Notes under the pieces: generated by a model
Told to the model about the DNA's origin: nothing
The model's input: only the letters and a program-made list of their open reading frames with translations
Database searches by the model: none
Made by a program: the position numbers and the translations under genes
Part shown: positions 55,026 through 63,293 of the stretch, in pieces
Layout of the letters: each line of letters opens with the position of its first letter
Numbering within the stretch: position 1 is the stretch's first letter
Source: Psychromonas sp030397575
GTDB taxonomy: Bacteria; Pseudomonadota; Gammaproteobacteria; Enterobacterales; Psychromonadaceae
DNA length: 64,000 nucleotides
Assembly (NCBI RefSeq): GCF_046250175.1
Contig: NZ_CP176468.1
Strand: one strand, 5' to 3'

Positions 55026-55409
55026 TTAAGCTAAACGCTCAAAGATTTTGTCTAATTTTTCTTTCAATGTACCTGCAGTAAACGGCTTAATTATGTAACC
55101 GTTAACACCAGCTTGTGCAGCTTCAATGATTTGCTCTCGCTTTGCTTCTGCAGTTACCATTAATACTGGAAGATGTTTTAAATTAGGGTCTTTACGGATC
55201 TCTTTTAACAGTTGGATCCCTTCCATAATTGGCATATTCCAATCAGTTACAACAAACTCGAAGTCACCGTTTTTTAACATCGGCAACGCCGTGTGACCAT
55301 CATCTGCTTCAAATGTATTGGTAAAACCTAAGTCCCTTAATAAGTTTTTAATTATCCTTCTCATTGTCGAAAAATCATCAACAATTAAAACCTTCATTTC
55401 TTTATTCAA
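55026..55409 (-). CDS. cheY: Chemotaxis response regulator CheY
   Basis: CheY-phosphate binds the flagellar switch and reverses rotation. The 127-residue receiver has D11, D12, phosphoacceptor D56 in VVTDWNMP, T86 and K108. I start at the TTG at 55409 because AGGGGA lies five bases upstream; the first in-frame ATG (55397) has no such site, and Vibrio CheY3 has a similar N-terminal extension (LNKNMK). It is close to V. cholerae CheY3. Confidence 0.95.
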   Translation of the reverse strand: MNKEMKVLIVDDFSTMRRIIKNLLRDLGFTNTFEADDGHTALPMLKNGDFEFVVTDWNMPIMEGIQLLKEIRKDPNLKHLPVLMVTAEAKREQIIEAAQAGVNGYIIKPFTAGTLKEKLDKIFERLA

Positions 55410-55438
55410 AATATTCCCCTAGAACAAAAATCTACCTA

Positions 55439-55465
55439 TATCTATATATATGTTATATATAGATA
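55439..55465. other. AT-rich palindrome upstream of cheY
   Basis: A perfect 12-bp inverted repeat, TATCTATATATA/TATATATAGATA, with a 3-nt centre lies about 30 bp upstream of the cheY start in the 144-bp fliA-cheY gap. Being all but GC-free it would be a weak RNA hairpin, so an operator or a promoter element is as likely. Confidence 0.45.
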
Positions 55466-55553
55466 AAAATTGCAAAAAAATACATTAATTTTTTAAATTA
55501 TCTTTAGCTCAACACGATAATGTGAGCCACTACAGATAATTACCCCTTAATAG

Positions 55554-56264
55554 TTACATTTTAGCAGAGTTAACTTTAGATTTCAGTTTATGCAAAGCTT
55601 GGCTAAGAATTTGACTGACGCGAGACTCACTCACCTCTAAAATTAACCCTATTTCTTTTAAATTTAATTCTTCGTCGTAATACAGAGATAATACTAATGC
55701 CTCTCTTTGTGGAAGAGTCTCTATCATCTCAGCTAATTGCTTTGTAAATTGGTTTTCAGCAACATTATCAAAAGTGCTATCTGCTGTTGCACTAGTTTGT
55801 GCGAACATATCATTAGGATTGGGCAAATCCTCATAAGCTACTAATTTGGCACAATTTACGTCTTGTAACATTTTTTGGTATTCACCCAGTGTTACTTGCA
55901 AATAATTGGCCACTTCTACTTCAGTTGCACTTTCACCCGTTTGCTTTTCTACCGCATCAATTGCTGCTGCAATGGTACGACTGTTCTTGTGAACGGAACG
56001 AGGAACCCAATCTCCTTTACGCATCTCATCAAGCATCGCACCGCGAATACGAATACCGGCAAATGTCTCAAAGCTTGCGCCTTTAGTTGCATCAAAATTA
56101 CGCGCGGCTTCTAATAAACCGATCATGCCAGACTGCACAAGATCATCGACTAATACATTAGCAGGCAATCGAGCCATTAAATGGTATGCAATTTTTTGTA
56201 CTAACTCTGAATGACGACCAATCAAATCAGATGTATCAGATTGATATCCCTGCGCTTTAATCAC
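55554..56264 (-). CDS. fliA: Flagellar sigma factor FliA (sigma28)
   Basis: FliA directs late flagellar genes, including the flagellin gene in this window. The 236-residue product has sigma regions 2 (LVDDLVQSGMIGLLEAARNF near residue 39), 3 and 4 (LPQREALVLSLYYDEELNLKEIG, then SESRVSQILSQAL). It follows flhG by 41 bp, as in other polar-flagellated gammaproteobacteria. Confidence 0.96.
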   Translation of the reverse strand: MIKAQGYQSDTSDLIGRHSELVQKIAYHLMARLPANVLVDDLVQSGMIGLLEAARNFDATKGASFETFAGIRIRGAMLDEMRKGDWVPRSVHKNSRTIAAAIDAVEKQTGESATEVEVANYLQVTLGEYQKMLQDVNCAKLVAYEDLPNPNDMFAQTSATADSTFDNVAENQFTKQLAEMIETLPQREALVLSLYYDEELNLKEIGLILEVSESRVSQILSQALHKLKSKVNSAKM

Positions 56265-56305
56265 TTATAAACATTCCCGCTTTAGTTATTATCTATAACA
56301 GCTAT

Positions 56306-57178
56306 CTATAAAAGTTCTTTAATACTTTCATCGTTATCGTTTAATAATAATTTTTCAATGAAAAACTCTAAATGTCCACCCGGTTGATGTGGGATCGGCC
56401 AATCAGTGGCACGGTTTGCTAATGCTTTAAATGCCAAAGATGCAGGGGTTTTAGGGAAGGCATCAACCACAGTTTTTTGCTTTCTAACAGCTTGACGCAC
56501 ATTGCCATCAAAAGGAATACAAGCAACCAGCTCTAAAGAAGCATCCAAAAAACGATCTGTTACTCGGGTAAGCTTAGTAAAAAGGTCTTGTCCTTCACGG
56601 AGACTGCGTACCATATTCGCGACGATCTTGAAACGATACACACCATTTTGCTTACTTAGTATCTTAATCAATGCATAGGCATCGGTGATAGAAGTAGGCT
56701 CATCACACACTACCATCAACACATCTTGCGCAGCTTGAGCAAAACTAACCACCATATTTGAAATACCAGCAGCGGTATCAATTAATAAGATATCAATAGG
56801 CGTTTGTAATGAACTGAATGCTTGAATCAATCCCGCATGTTCAACATCTGTTAATTCAACCATAGATTGCGTACCAGAAGTTGCTGGGATGATCATCACC
56901 CCTTCTGGACCATGAACAATCACTTCGTCTAACGTACATTCACCAGATAACACATGAGAAAGATTTTTAATTACTCGGATACCCAATAAAACATCGACAT
57001 TTGCTAGTCCTAAATCGGCATCAAGTATCATTACTCGCTTACCCATTTTTGCAAGCGATACAGCCATATTAAGCGTTACATTAGTTTTACCTACGCCGCC
57101 TTTACCGCCAGTTACTGCAATAACTTTCACTTGGTGATTTGCCATTCGTCTTAACCCGCTTGCTTGATCTGCCATCAT
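56306..57178 (-). CDS. flhG: Flagellar number regulator FlhG (FleN)
   Basis: FlhG is a MinD-like ATPase that limits flagellar number and restrains FlrA/FleQ. The 290-residue product has the N-terminal DQASGLRRM motif that activates the FlhF GTPase, the deviant Walker A GGKGGVGKTN near residue 25, DADLGLANVDVLLG, and LLIDTAAGIS. The start may be either of two adjacent ATG codons. Confidence 0.95.
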   Translation of the reverse strand: MMADQASGLRRMANHQVKVIAVTGGKGGVGKTNVTLNMAVSLAKMGKRVMILDADLGLANVDVLLGIRVIKNLSHVLSGECTLDEVIVHGPEGVMIIPATSGTQSMVELTDVEHAGLIQAFSSLQTPIDILLIDTAAGISNMVVSFAQAAQDVLMVVCDEPTSITDAYALIKILSKQNGVYRFKIVANMVRSLREGQDLFTKLTRVTDRFLDASLELVACIPFDGNVRQAVRKQKTVVDAFPKTPASLAFKALANRATDWPIPHQPGGHLEFFIEKLLLNDNDESIKELL

Positions 57179-57237
57179 CTTACTTACTCATTATTTAAAT
57201 TAATTAAACCAACATATTATGTACTATAACACCGAAA

Positions 57238-58689
57238 TTAATCGTCTGTATTGCTATACCATTGATGTGACTCTTCTTGTTGCTGGTTTTCCATCATTGT
57301 TAACGTATCACTGATTAAACTTTCCACTTTTGCTATTTCAATATCTTCAGGCACTCGCTGCCCAGTTGTGATATAACTAATCGGTAAAGCATGCTTCATT
57401 GTGACACTTAATACTTCACCTAAACCTAGACTTTCATCAATTTTAGTTAAGATACATCCAGATAACGGAATGCGTTTAAAGTGCTGTAATGCTTCTTCAA
57501 CTACACGACGCTGCGCAGTTGATGGAACCACTAAGTAGCTCTTAATATTCACGCCACTGCTACTCATTAACGTTTCTAGCTGTTCTGAAAGACGAACATC
57601 TCGTTGGCCCATGCCAGCAGTATCAATCAACACTAAACGCTTTTCTCTAAACTGATATAAAATTTGTGATAATTCATCGGCATCTTTGGCAACTCTGACT
57701 GCGCACCCCATGATTTTACCGTAGGTCGCTAACTGTTCATGTGCGCCAATACGATATGTGTCAGTAGTAATTAAAGCCACTTGTTCTGGCCCATATTTAA
57801 TGGCAAATTGTGCAGCCAACTTGGCGATTGTCGTTGTTTTACCCACCCCAGTAGGACCTAATAGAGCAATCGCACCACCTTTTAACAGTATTTCATTTTG
57901 TCCGATAAAAATTTTATCTTGTAATAATGCCTGTATATATTGTTGCACTTCACTAGAAGAAGCATCTTCAGGTACGTAACTTGCTAAGTTATCGGCAATT
58001 TCGTCAGAAAATCCAGCACTATTTAACCATTTAATGATCATTGCTCGAACGGGCTCTTTTCGCTCCATCTCTTGCCACATTAAACCAGATACTTGATGCT
58101 CTAATAACTTACGTAATGACGCGACTTCTTCACTTATTTTTGCCATGCCTTTATTATCTTGAACGCGATTTGCAGAAGCGGTTTGTTTTACCGATGCGTG
58201 ACGCGATTCTTGACGATGCCAATTCTGCTGTTCAGCTAATGTTGGAGGTTGTGAAGGTTCAGCTTTTTTAGTTTGTTTCTCCATTTCTTCATTAAAAGAG
58301 AAACTCGGTAATTCACTACGCTTTTTAGGTGCAGGCTTTTTATTCTGCTGAGCATTGACCTTACCAAAAAACGAGTTAAGTGATTTAGCAAAATCCTCAC
58401 CACTTTCTTTACGATTACTACGAATACTGTTGGGTAATTTAATTTTAGGAGCACTCTTTTCAGCTCCTTTTGAAGATAACTGCACGCTATCTTCCTTAAG
58501 CTGCGAAAAGCTATCTGTTTTTTCTGATTTTGGCTCTGCAGCCTGAGATTGGTAATCAACCGCAGCGACTATTTCAATACCACCGACTACTTTTTTATTA
58601 GACATAATCACCGCATCAGGACCTAATACTTCCTTAACTTCAACCATTGCGGTACGCATGTCTTTTGCAAAAAATCGTTTAATTTTCAT
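57238..58689 (-). CDS. flhF: Flagellar placement GTPase FlhF
   Basis: FlhF is an SRP-type GTPase that sets the pole where the flagellum is built. The 483-residue product has an N-terminal basic domain (MKIKRFFAKDMRTAMVEVKE in part), a long low-complexity linker (about 60-190), and an NG GTPase domain with LLGPTGVGKTTTIAKLAAQ near residue 278, TTDTYRIGAHEQL, and LIDTAGMGQRD. It precedes flhG and follows flhA by 12 bp. Confidence 0.95.
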   Translation of the reverse strand: MKIKRFFAKDMRTAMVEVKEVLGPDAVIMSNKKVVGGIEIVAAVDYQSQAAEPKSEKTDSFSQLKEDSVQLSSKGAEKSAPKIKLPNSIRSNRKESGEDFAKSLNSFFGKVNAQQNKKPAPKKRSELPSFSFNEEMEKQTKKAEPSQPPTLAEQQNWHRQESRHASVKQTASANRVQDNKGMAKISEEVASLRKLLEHQVSGLMWQEMERKEPVRAMIIKWLNSAGFSDEIADNLASYVPEDASSSEVQQYIQALLQDKIFIGQNEILLKGGAIALLGPTGVGKTTTIAKLAAQFAIKYGPEQVALITTDTYRIGAHEQLATYGKIMGCAVRVAKDADELSQILYQFREKRLVLIDTAGMGQRDVRLSEQLETLMSSSGVNIKSYLVVPSTAQRRVVEEALQHFKRIPLSGCILTKIDESLGLGEVLSVTMKHALPISYITTGQRVPEDIEIAKVESLISDTLTMMENQQQEESHQWYSNTDD

Positions 58690-58701
58690 TGATTACAACC
58701 A

Positions 58702-60798
58702 TTATTGCCCAACTGAGCTAATTATTTTAATTTGCTTATCATCTGGGATTTCCTGATAAGACAATATATGTAGGCTCGGAATTGTATTTTTAACAAATCG
58801 AGCTAATGTGCCACGTAATACACCGGATGTTAATAACACCGCCGGTTGCCCTACTAATTCTTGTTGCTGAGCCACTTCGATCAACGAGTTTTGAATGCGT
58901 TCTGCTAACCCAGGCTCAATACCAGCACCATCAGCTCCGCCAGCTTGTATAGACTTATGCAGTATTTGTTCCAACTCTGAAGATAGCGTAATAACAGGGA
59001 TTTCCGGCTCGCTGCCAATAATTTCCTGTACTATCATGCGTTTTAATGAAATTCGACAGGCTGCTGTCAAAACTTCGGCATCTTGGCTTCTCGGTCCATA
59101 ATCCACTAAAGTCTGTACGATAGAGCGAATATCTCGAATCGCTACATTTTCATTTAGTAACCCTTGTAACACTTTTACTACCGTACTTAATGACAGCACT
59201 TCAGGCACTAACCCTTCGACTAGTTTAGGATGTTTTTTAGCTAACATATCCAGTAGATTTTGCGCTTCTTCATGACCTAACAGCTGTGCAGCATGATTAC
59301 TGAGTATTTGACTTAAATGTGTTGCTACTACCGTCGCAGTATCTACTACAGTATAGCCTAATGCTTGTGCTTGCTCTCTTTGTGAATCATCTATCCAAAC
59401 TGCTTCTAATCCAAAGGCAGGATCTATACCGGCAATACCATCAATAGGGCCAAACACTTGCCCCGGATTAATTGCCATATCTTTATCATGGTAAATATCT
59501 GCATGTCCACAACCAACCCCCATCAAAGAAATACTGTAATGATTAGGTGATAAATCGAGGTTATCGCGAATATGCACAGGTGGAATTAAAAAGCCCATCT
59601 GTTGAGATAACTTTTTACGCACGCCTTTAATGCGATCTAATAATTGCCCGCCTTGAGATTTATCCACCAATGGGATCAAGCGATAACCAACCTCTAAACC
59701 GATCGTATCAACACTGCGTACATCATCCCAACCTAGCTCTTTGACTTCAGCAGCACCTGCATCTGCAGCGGCACCACTTTGCTGTAAAGCTAATGCAGTT
59801 TCCTGTTTGGTTTTCAAACGTTTCAATTGCCAATATGCACCACCAGCCGCCACAGCACCTAATGTTAAGAAAGCTAGGTGCGGCATACCAGGGACAACCC
59901 CCATCACTAACAGAATGCCTGCGGTGATCATTAATGCTTTGGGGTCATCAAACATTTGCCCAAGCATACGGTTGCCCATATCCGCTTCAGTATTTTCACG
60001 CGTTACTGTGATCGCAGCAGCTATCGATAACAATAAAGAAGGAATTTGTGCCACTAAACCATCACCAATGGTTAATAGTGTGTATATCTCTGCCGCCTCA
60101 GAAAGGGGCAGATCATACTGCACCATCCCAATAATAAAACCGCCAATAATATTGATAAATAAGATCATGATCCCTGCAATGGCATCACCTTTAACAAATT
60201 TACTCGCACCATCCATTGAACCGTAAAAATCTGCTTCCATGGTCACTTCTTCACGTCGTAAACGCGCTTGATCTTGATTAATCAATCCGGCATTTAGATC
60301 CGCATCAATGGCCATCTGTTTACCCGGCATCGCATCCAATGTAAATCGAGCGCTCACTTCAGAGATTCGACCGGCCCCCTTGGTAACAACCACGAAGTTA
60401 ATGATCATCAATATAATAAATACGATTAATCCTACGGCAAGGTTACCGCCAATCACCACTGAACCGAAAGCTTCAATAACGTTACCAGCTGCACTACCGC
60501 CTTCATGCCCTTCTAATAACACCACACGTGTTGAAGCAACATTTAACGCCAAACGTAATAAAGTCGCAATTAATAACACAGTCGGAAAAGCGGCAAAATC
60601 CAGAGGACGTTTAGTATAGATAGAAACTAAAAGTACAATTAACGCCAAGGCAATATTAAAGGTAAATAAGATATCTAATAGCAATACAGGCATAGGTAGA
60701 ATAACCATACCTAAAATTGCAAGGACCAGAATAGGCGTGCCTAACCCACCGAAAATAATTGCCCGTTTAGACCAAAATGATGCGAAGATTGCGTTAAT
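58702..60798 (-). CDS. flhA: Flagellar export gate protein FlhA, apparent ATT start
   Basis: FlhA is the large export-gate subunit that binds chaperone-cargo complexes. It has eight hydrophobic segments (about 20-330) with FAAFPTVLLIATLLRLALNV and a C-terminal cytoplasmic domain (about 360-698). The first ATG, at 60708, falls inside the first membrane helix. The frame stays open 30 codons further, encoding GGLGTPILVLAILG that matches FlhA homologs, with no ATG, GTG or TTG. The best start is ATT at 60798, with AGGTG five bases upstream, giving 698 residues, the family length. An in-frame TAG lies 11 codons before it. Confidence 0.85.
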   Translation of the reverse strand: MNAIFASFWSKRAIIFGGLGTPILVLAILGMVILPMPVLLLDILFTFNIALALIVLLVSIYTKRPLDFAAFPTVLLIATLLRLALNVASTRVVLLEGHEGGSAAGNVIEAFGSVVIGGNLAVGLIVFIILMIINFVVVTKGAGRISEVSARFTLDAMPGKQMAIDADLNAGLINQDQARLRREEVTMEADFYGSMDGASKFVKGDAIAGIMILFINIIGGFIIGMVQYDLPLSEAAEIYTLLTIGDGLVAQIPSLLLSIAAAITVTRENTEADMGNRMLGQMFDDPKALMITAGILLVMGVVPGMPHLAFLTLGAVAAGGAYWQLKRLKTKQETALALQQSGAAADAGAAEVKELGWDDVRSVDTIGLEVGYRLIPLVDKSQGGQLLDRIKGVRKKLSQQMGFLIPPVHIRDNLDLSPNHYSISLMGVGCGHADIYHDKDMAINPGQVFGPIDGIAGIDPAFGLEAVWIDDSQREQAQALGYTVVDTATVVATHLSQILSNHAAQLLGHEEAQNLLDMLAKKHPKLVEGLVPEVLSLSTVVKVLQGLLNENVAIRDIRSIVQTLVDYGPRSQDAEVLTAACRISLKRMIVQEIIGSEPEIPVITLSSELEQILHKSIQAGGADGAGIEPGLAERIQNSLIEVAQQQELVGQPAVLLTSGVLRGTLARFVKNTIPSLHILSYQEIPDDKQIKIISSVGQ

Positions 60799-60957
60799 AG
60801 TGTCACCTAAAAATAAATATGTTAACTAATATTAAATATCTAATAGTGGCTACTCTAACCAACTAATTTAAATATTAAAAGTGGTGGATGCTTTGTATAC
60901 GAGATAAGCACGATTCAAAATGAAGAAATAATGACTAAATACATGTTAATAGTGTCA
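60793..60957 (-). repeat. 13-bp direct repeat around the flhA leader
   Basis: The minus-strand sequence TGACACTATTAAC occurs twice, at 60945-60957 and at 60793-60805. The second copy contains the ATT proposed as the flhA start. Sequence after the copies is also loosely alike (TCATTTTG within 35 bp of each). This suggests an old duplication or insertion in the flhA leader. Confidence 0.8.
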
Positions 60958-60982
60958 AATTATCTTCTGCACCTTAGTATTA

Positions 60983-60998
60983 AGCAAATACAATACCA
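60983..60998 (-). promoter_or_regulatory. Sigma54 promoter of flhA
   Basis: The minus strand reads TGGTATTGTATTTGCT, with GG and GC separated by 10 bases and a full TTGCT. Transcription would begin near 60972, leaving a leader of about 170 bases before the flhA start. In Vibrio the flhA operon is sigma54-dependent. Confidence 0.75.
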
Positions 60999-61052
60999 AT
61001 TAATTATATAAGCGAAAAACAACTTTCAATGAATGATCGGATAGGAAAGGAA

Positions 61053-62192
61053 CTAATTCGGATAGAGGAAATCATCCGGTACAGGAATCTCAGTTGGTAA
61101 CGCTTTAGGTCGGCCAGACTTACCTTTCCTAAACTGCTCTAACTGATAGATGTAAGCTAAGATCTTAGCAATAGCGATAAATAACTCCTCAGGAACATCT
61201 TCACCAATGTCAGTCGTATGATACACCGCACGACATAATTGTGGTGACTGCATCACAGGGACTTCATGCTCTCGTCCCACTTCACGGATTTTCAAAGCCA
61301 TAAAGTCAACACCTTTGGCAACCACATAAGGTGGACGATCGCCGTCTTTATCGTATTTAAGTGCTACAGAGTAATGAGTTGGATTGGTGACAATCACATC
61401 AGCATCAGGGACATCTCCCATCATAGTTCGTTGTGACATCTCATATTGTAATTGACGAATACGCTGTTTTACTTCGGGTTTCCCTTCAGAGTTACGAAAC
61501 TCATCTTTGACCTCTTGCTTGGTCATCTTCAATTCATCATTGTGCTTATATATTTGGTAAGGAACATCAACAGCAACAATCACTAATAACGAAAGACACA
61601 ACAATAAAAACATCCAGCTGAGCATATCCAATGCTTCAAAAGCGCTGCCCGGTAATTGGCTTATAGACAGATGTAATATGTGCTCAAAAGTGGCTGCTAA
61701 AATCGCCCAGGCAACGCACATGACCACGGTTACTTTTAAAATAGATTTAATCAGCTCAACCCAAGCTTGCATACCAAACATACGTTTAAAACCGGCTTTA
61801 GGACTCATTCGACTAAATTTAGGCATCATTGCTTTAGTACTAAACAACATACCACCTAACAAAGAACTGCCTAGAATAGAGATAATAAATAACATCAGTA
61901 GAATAAGAAAAACTGGCATACCTAAACCACTGAAACCATCAACTAACACATGCCACATATGTTCTGGTGAATAGATATCAGCACGTTCAAAAGTGAAAGC
62001 GCGTTTCATCATGACTGACAATTCATAAGCGAGCTTATCACCAAAAACAAACATTGATAGCGCAGCAGCAATTAACACCGACGCGGTCGCTAACTCTTTA
62101 GATCGAGCAACTTGTCCCTTTTCTTTGGATTTGCGTACTTTTTCGGGCGTGGCCTGTTCGGACTTATCGGTACCGTTTTCATTTTCAGCCAT
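61053..62192 (-). CDS. flhB: Flagellar export switch protein FlhB
   Basis: FlhB switches export from rod/hook to filament proteins by autocleavage. The 379-residue product has a charged N-terminus, four membrane segments (about 35-210), and the autocleavage site NPTH (270-273), then VAKGVDFMALKIRE. It lies 32 bp after fliR; a 254-bp gap follows before flhA. Confidence 0.96.
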   Translation of the reverse strand: MAENENGTDKSEQATPEKVRKSKEKGQVARSKELATASVLIAAALSMFVFGDKLAYELSVMMKRAFTFERADIYSPEHMWHVLVDGFSGLGMPVFLILLMLFIISILGSSLLGGMLFSTKAMMPKFSRMSPKAGFKRMFGMQAWVELIKSILKVTVVMCVAWAILAATFEHILHLSISQLPGSAFEALDMLSWMFLLLCLSLLVIVAVDVPYQIYKHNDELKMTKQEVKDEFRNSEGKPEVKQRIRQLQYEMSQRTMMGDVPDADVIVTNPTHYSVALKYDKDGDRPPYVVAKGVDFMALKIREVGREHEVPVMQSPQLCRAVYHTTDIGEDVPEELFIAIAKILAYIYQLEQFRKGKSGRPKALPTEIPVPDDFLYPN

Positions 62193-62224
62193 GACTTAAC
62201 CCCTTAATATACATAAGTAACCCG

Positions 62225-63016
62225 CTAAGGTTTGGCACAAGGGTTATTAAGCATTTCACACATACTCGTTACCCCTTCTGTCCATTGGTTTTGAAAATGC
62301 ATTGGCACATTTAGCAGAGTTATCCATAATACAAACAGCCCAAATACCATACTAATCGAAAACCCTAAGCTAAAGATATTTAACTGTGGTGCTGCTTTAG
62401 TCATAATACCAAAGGATAAATTAACCAATAACATCGCCACCATAGAAGCGATAGAAAAAGCCAAGGCAGCATGAAACATAGTAGAAAGCCAATCAGCTAC
62501 ATGATAATAATCTAATGCTAATAACCCGCTTTCAGAAACGGGTAAAGTGCTAAAACTTTTAATGATCATTTCAATCATTAAGAGATGGCCATCTACTCCC
62601 AAAAATAATAGAGTCACTAACAACACATAAAATTGCCCGACCACTGGTGAACTTTCGCCACTTAAAGGGTCGGCCATAGATGCAAACCCTAAACTGGTTT
62701 GCATCGCTATAATTTGACCTGCAATCACGAAGGTTTGCACAACAAAAACAGAAATAGTACCTATCGCAATACCGATCAGGATTTGCTGCATCACCACAAT
62801 AAAACTATTAAGTGAAAACAACTCAATATCATCAGGTCCAGCAGGGATAGCAGGCAAGGCGATTAATGTAATAGTTAGCGCATAAAATAAGCGAATACGA
62901 GTAGGTAAGGTATTAGAGCCAATAGCAACCATCACCATCATCATGGCGGCAATACGACTAAATGCCCATAGGTAGCTGGCAATCAGATCTAAAATAAGAT
63001 CCGCAGAGAAAACCAT
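62225..63016 (-). CDS. fliR: Flagellar export protein FliR
   Basis: FliR is a membrane component of the FliPQR export gate. The 263-residue product has about six hydrophobic segments, with FSRIAAMMMVMVAIGS near residue 19 and GFASMADPLSGESSPVVGQF near 110, both typical. Its ATG overlaps the fliQ stop by one base. Confidence 0.95.
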   Translation of the reverse strand: MVFSADLILDLIASYLWAFSRIAAMMMVMVAIGSNTLPTRIRLFYALTITLIALPAIPAGPDDIELFSLNSFIVVMQQILIGIAIGTISVFVVQTFVIAGQIIAMQTSLGFASMADPLSGESSPVVGQFYVLLVTLLFLGVDGHLLMIEMIIKSFSTLPVSESGLLALDYYHVADWLSTMFHAALAFSIASMVAMLLVNLSFGIMTKAAPQLNIFSLGFSISMVFGLFVLWITLLNVPMHFQNQWTEGVTSMCEMLNNPCAKP

Positions 63017-63285
63017 TAGCCAACCACTTGTGGAATCTGATCAATCATAGATACAAAGAACTCCATTAACTTACCAAACCCCCAATGTGCGCCAAATGCT
63101 AACGCTACTAAGGTCATAATAAGACGAGGTAAAAAGCTTAGTGTCTGCTCATTAATTGAAGTTGCAGCTTGAAAGATAGCGACCACTAAACCTACTATCA
63201 AGCTGGGTATGATCACCGCAGAGACTAGAATCAATACCAACCATAATGCTTGTCTAAAAATATTAACAAAAACTTCCGGTTCCAT
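63016..63285 (-). CDS. fliQ: Flagellar export protein FliQ
   Basis: FliQ forms part of the gate with FliP and FliR. The 89-residue product has two membrane helices with the conserved AIFQAATSINEQTLSFLPRL loop near residue 36. It lies 8 bp after fliP and overlaps fliR by one base. Confidence 0.96.
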   Translation of the reverse strand: MEPEVFVNIFRQALWLVLILVSAVIIPSLIVGLVVAIFQAATSINEQTLSFLPRLIMTLVALAFGAHWGFGKLMEFFVSMIDQIPQVVG

Positions 63286-63293
63286 AAGTCTCC

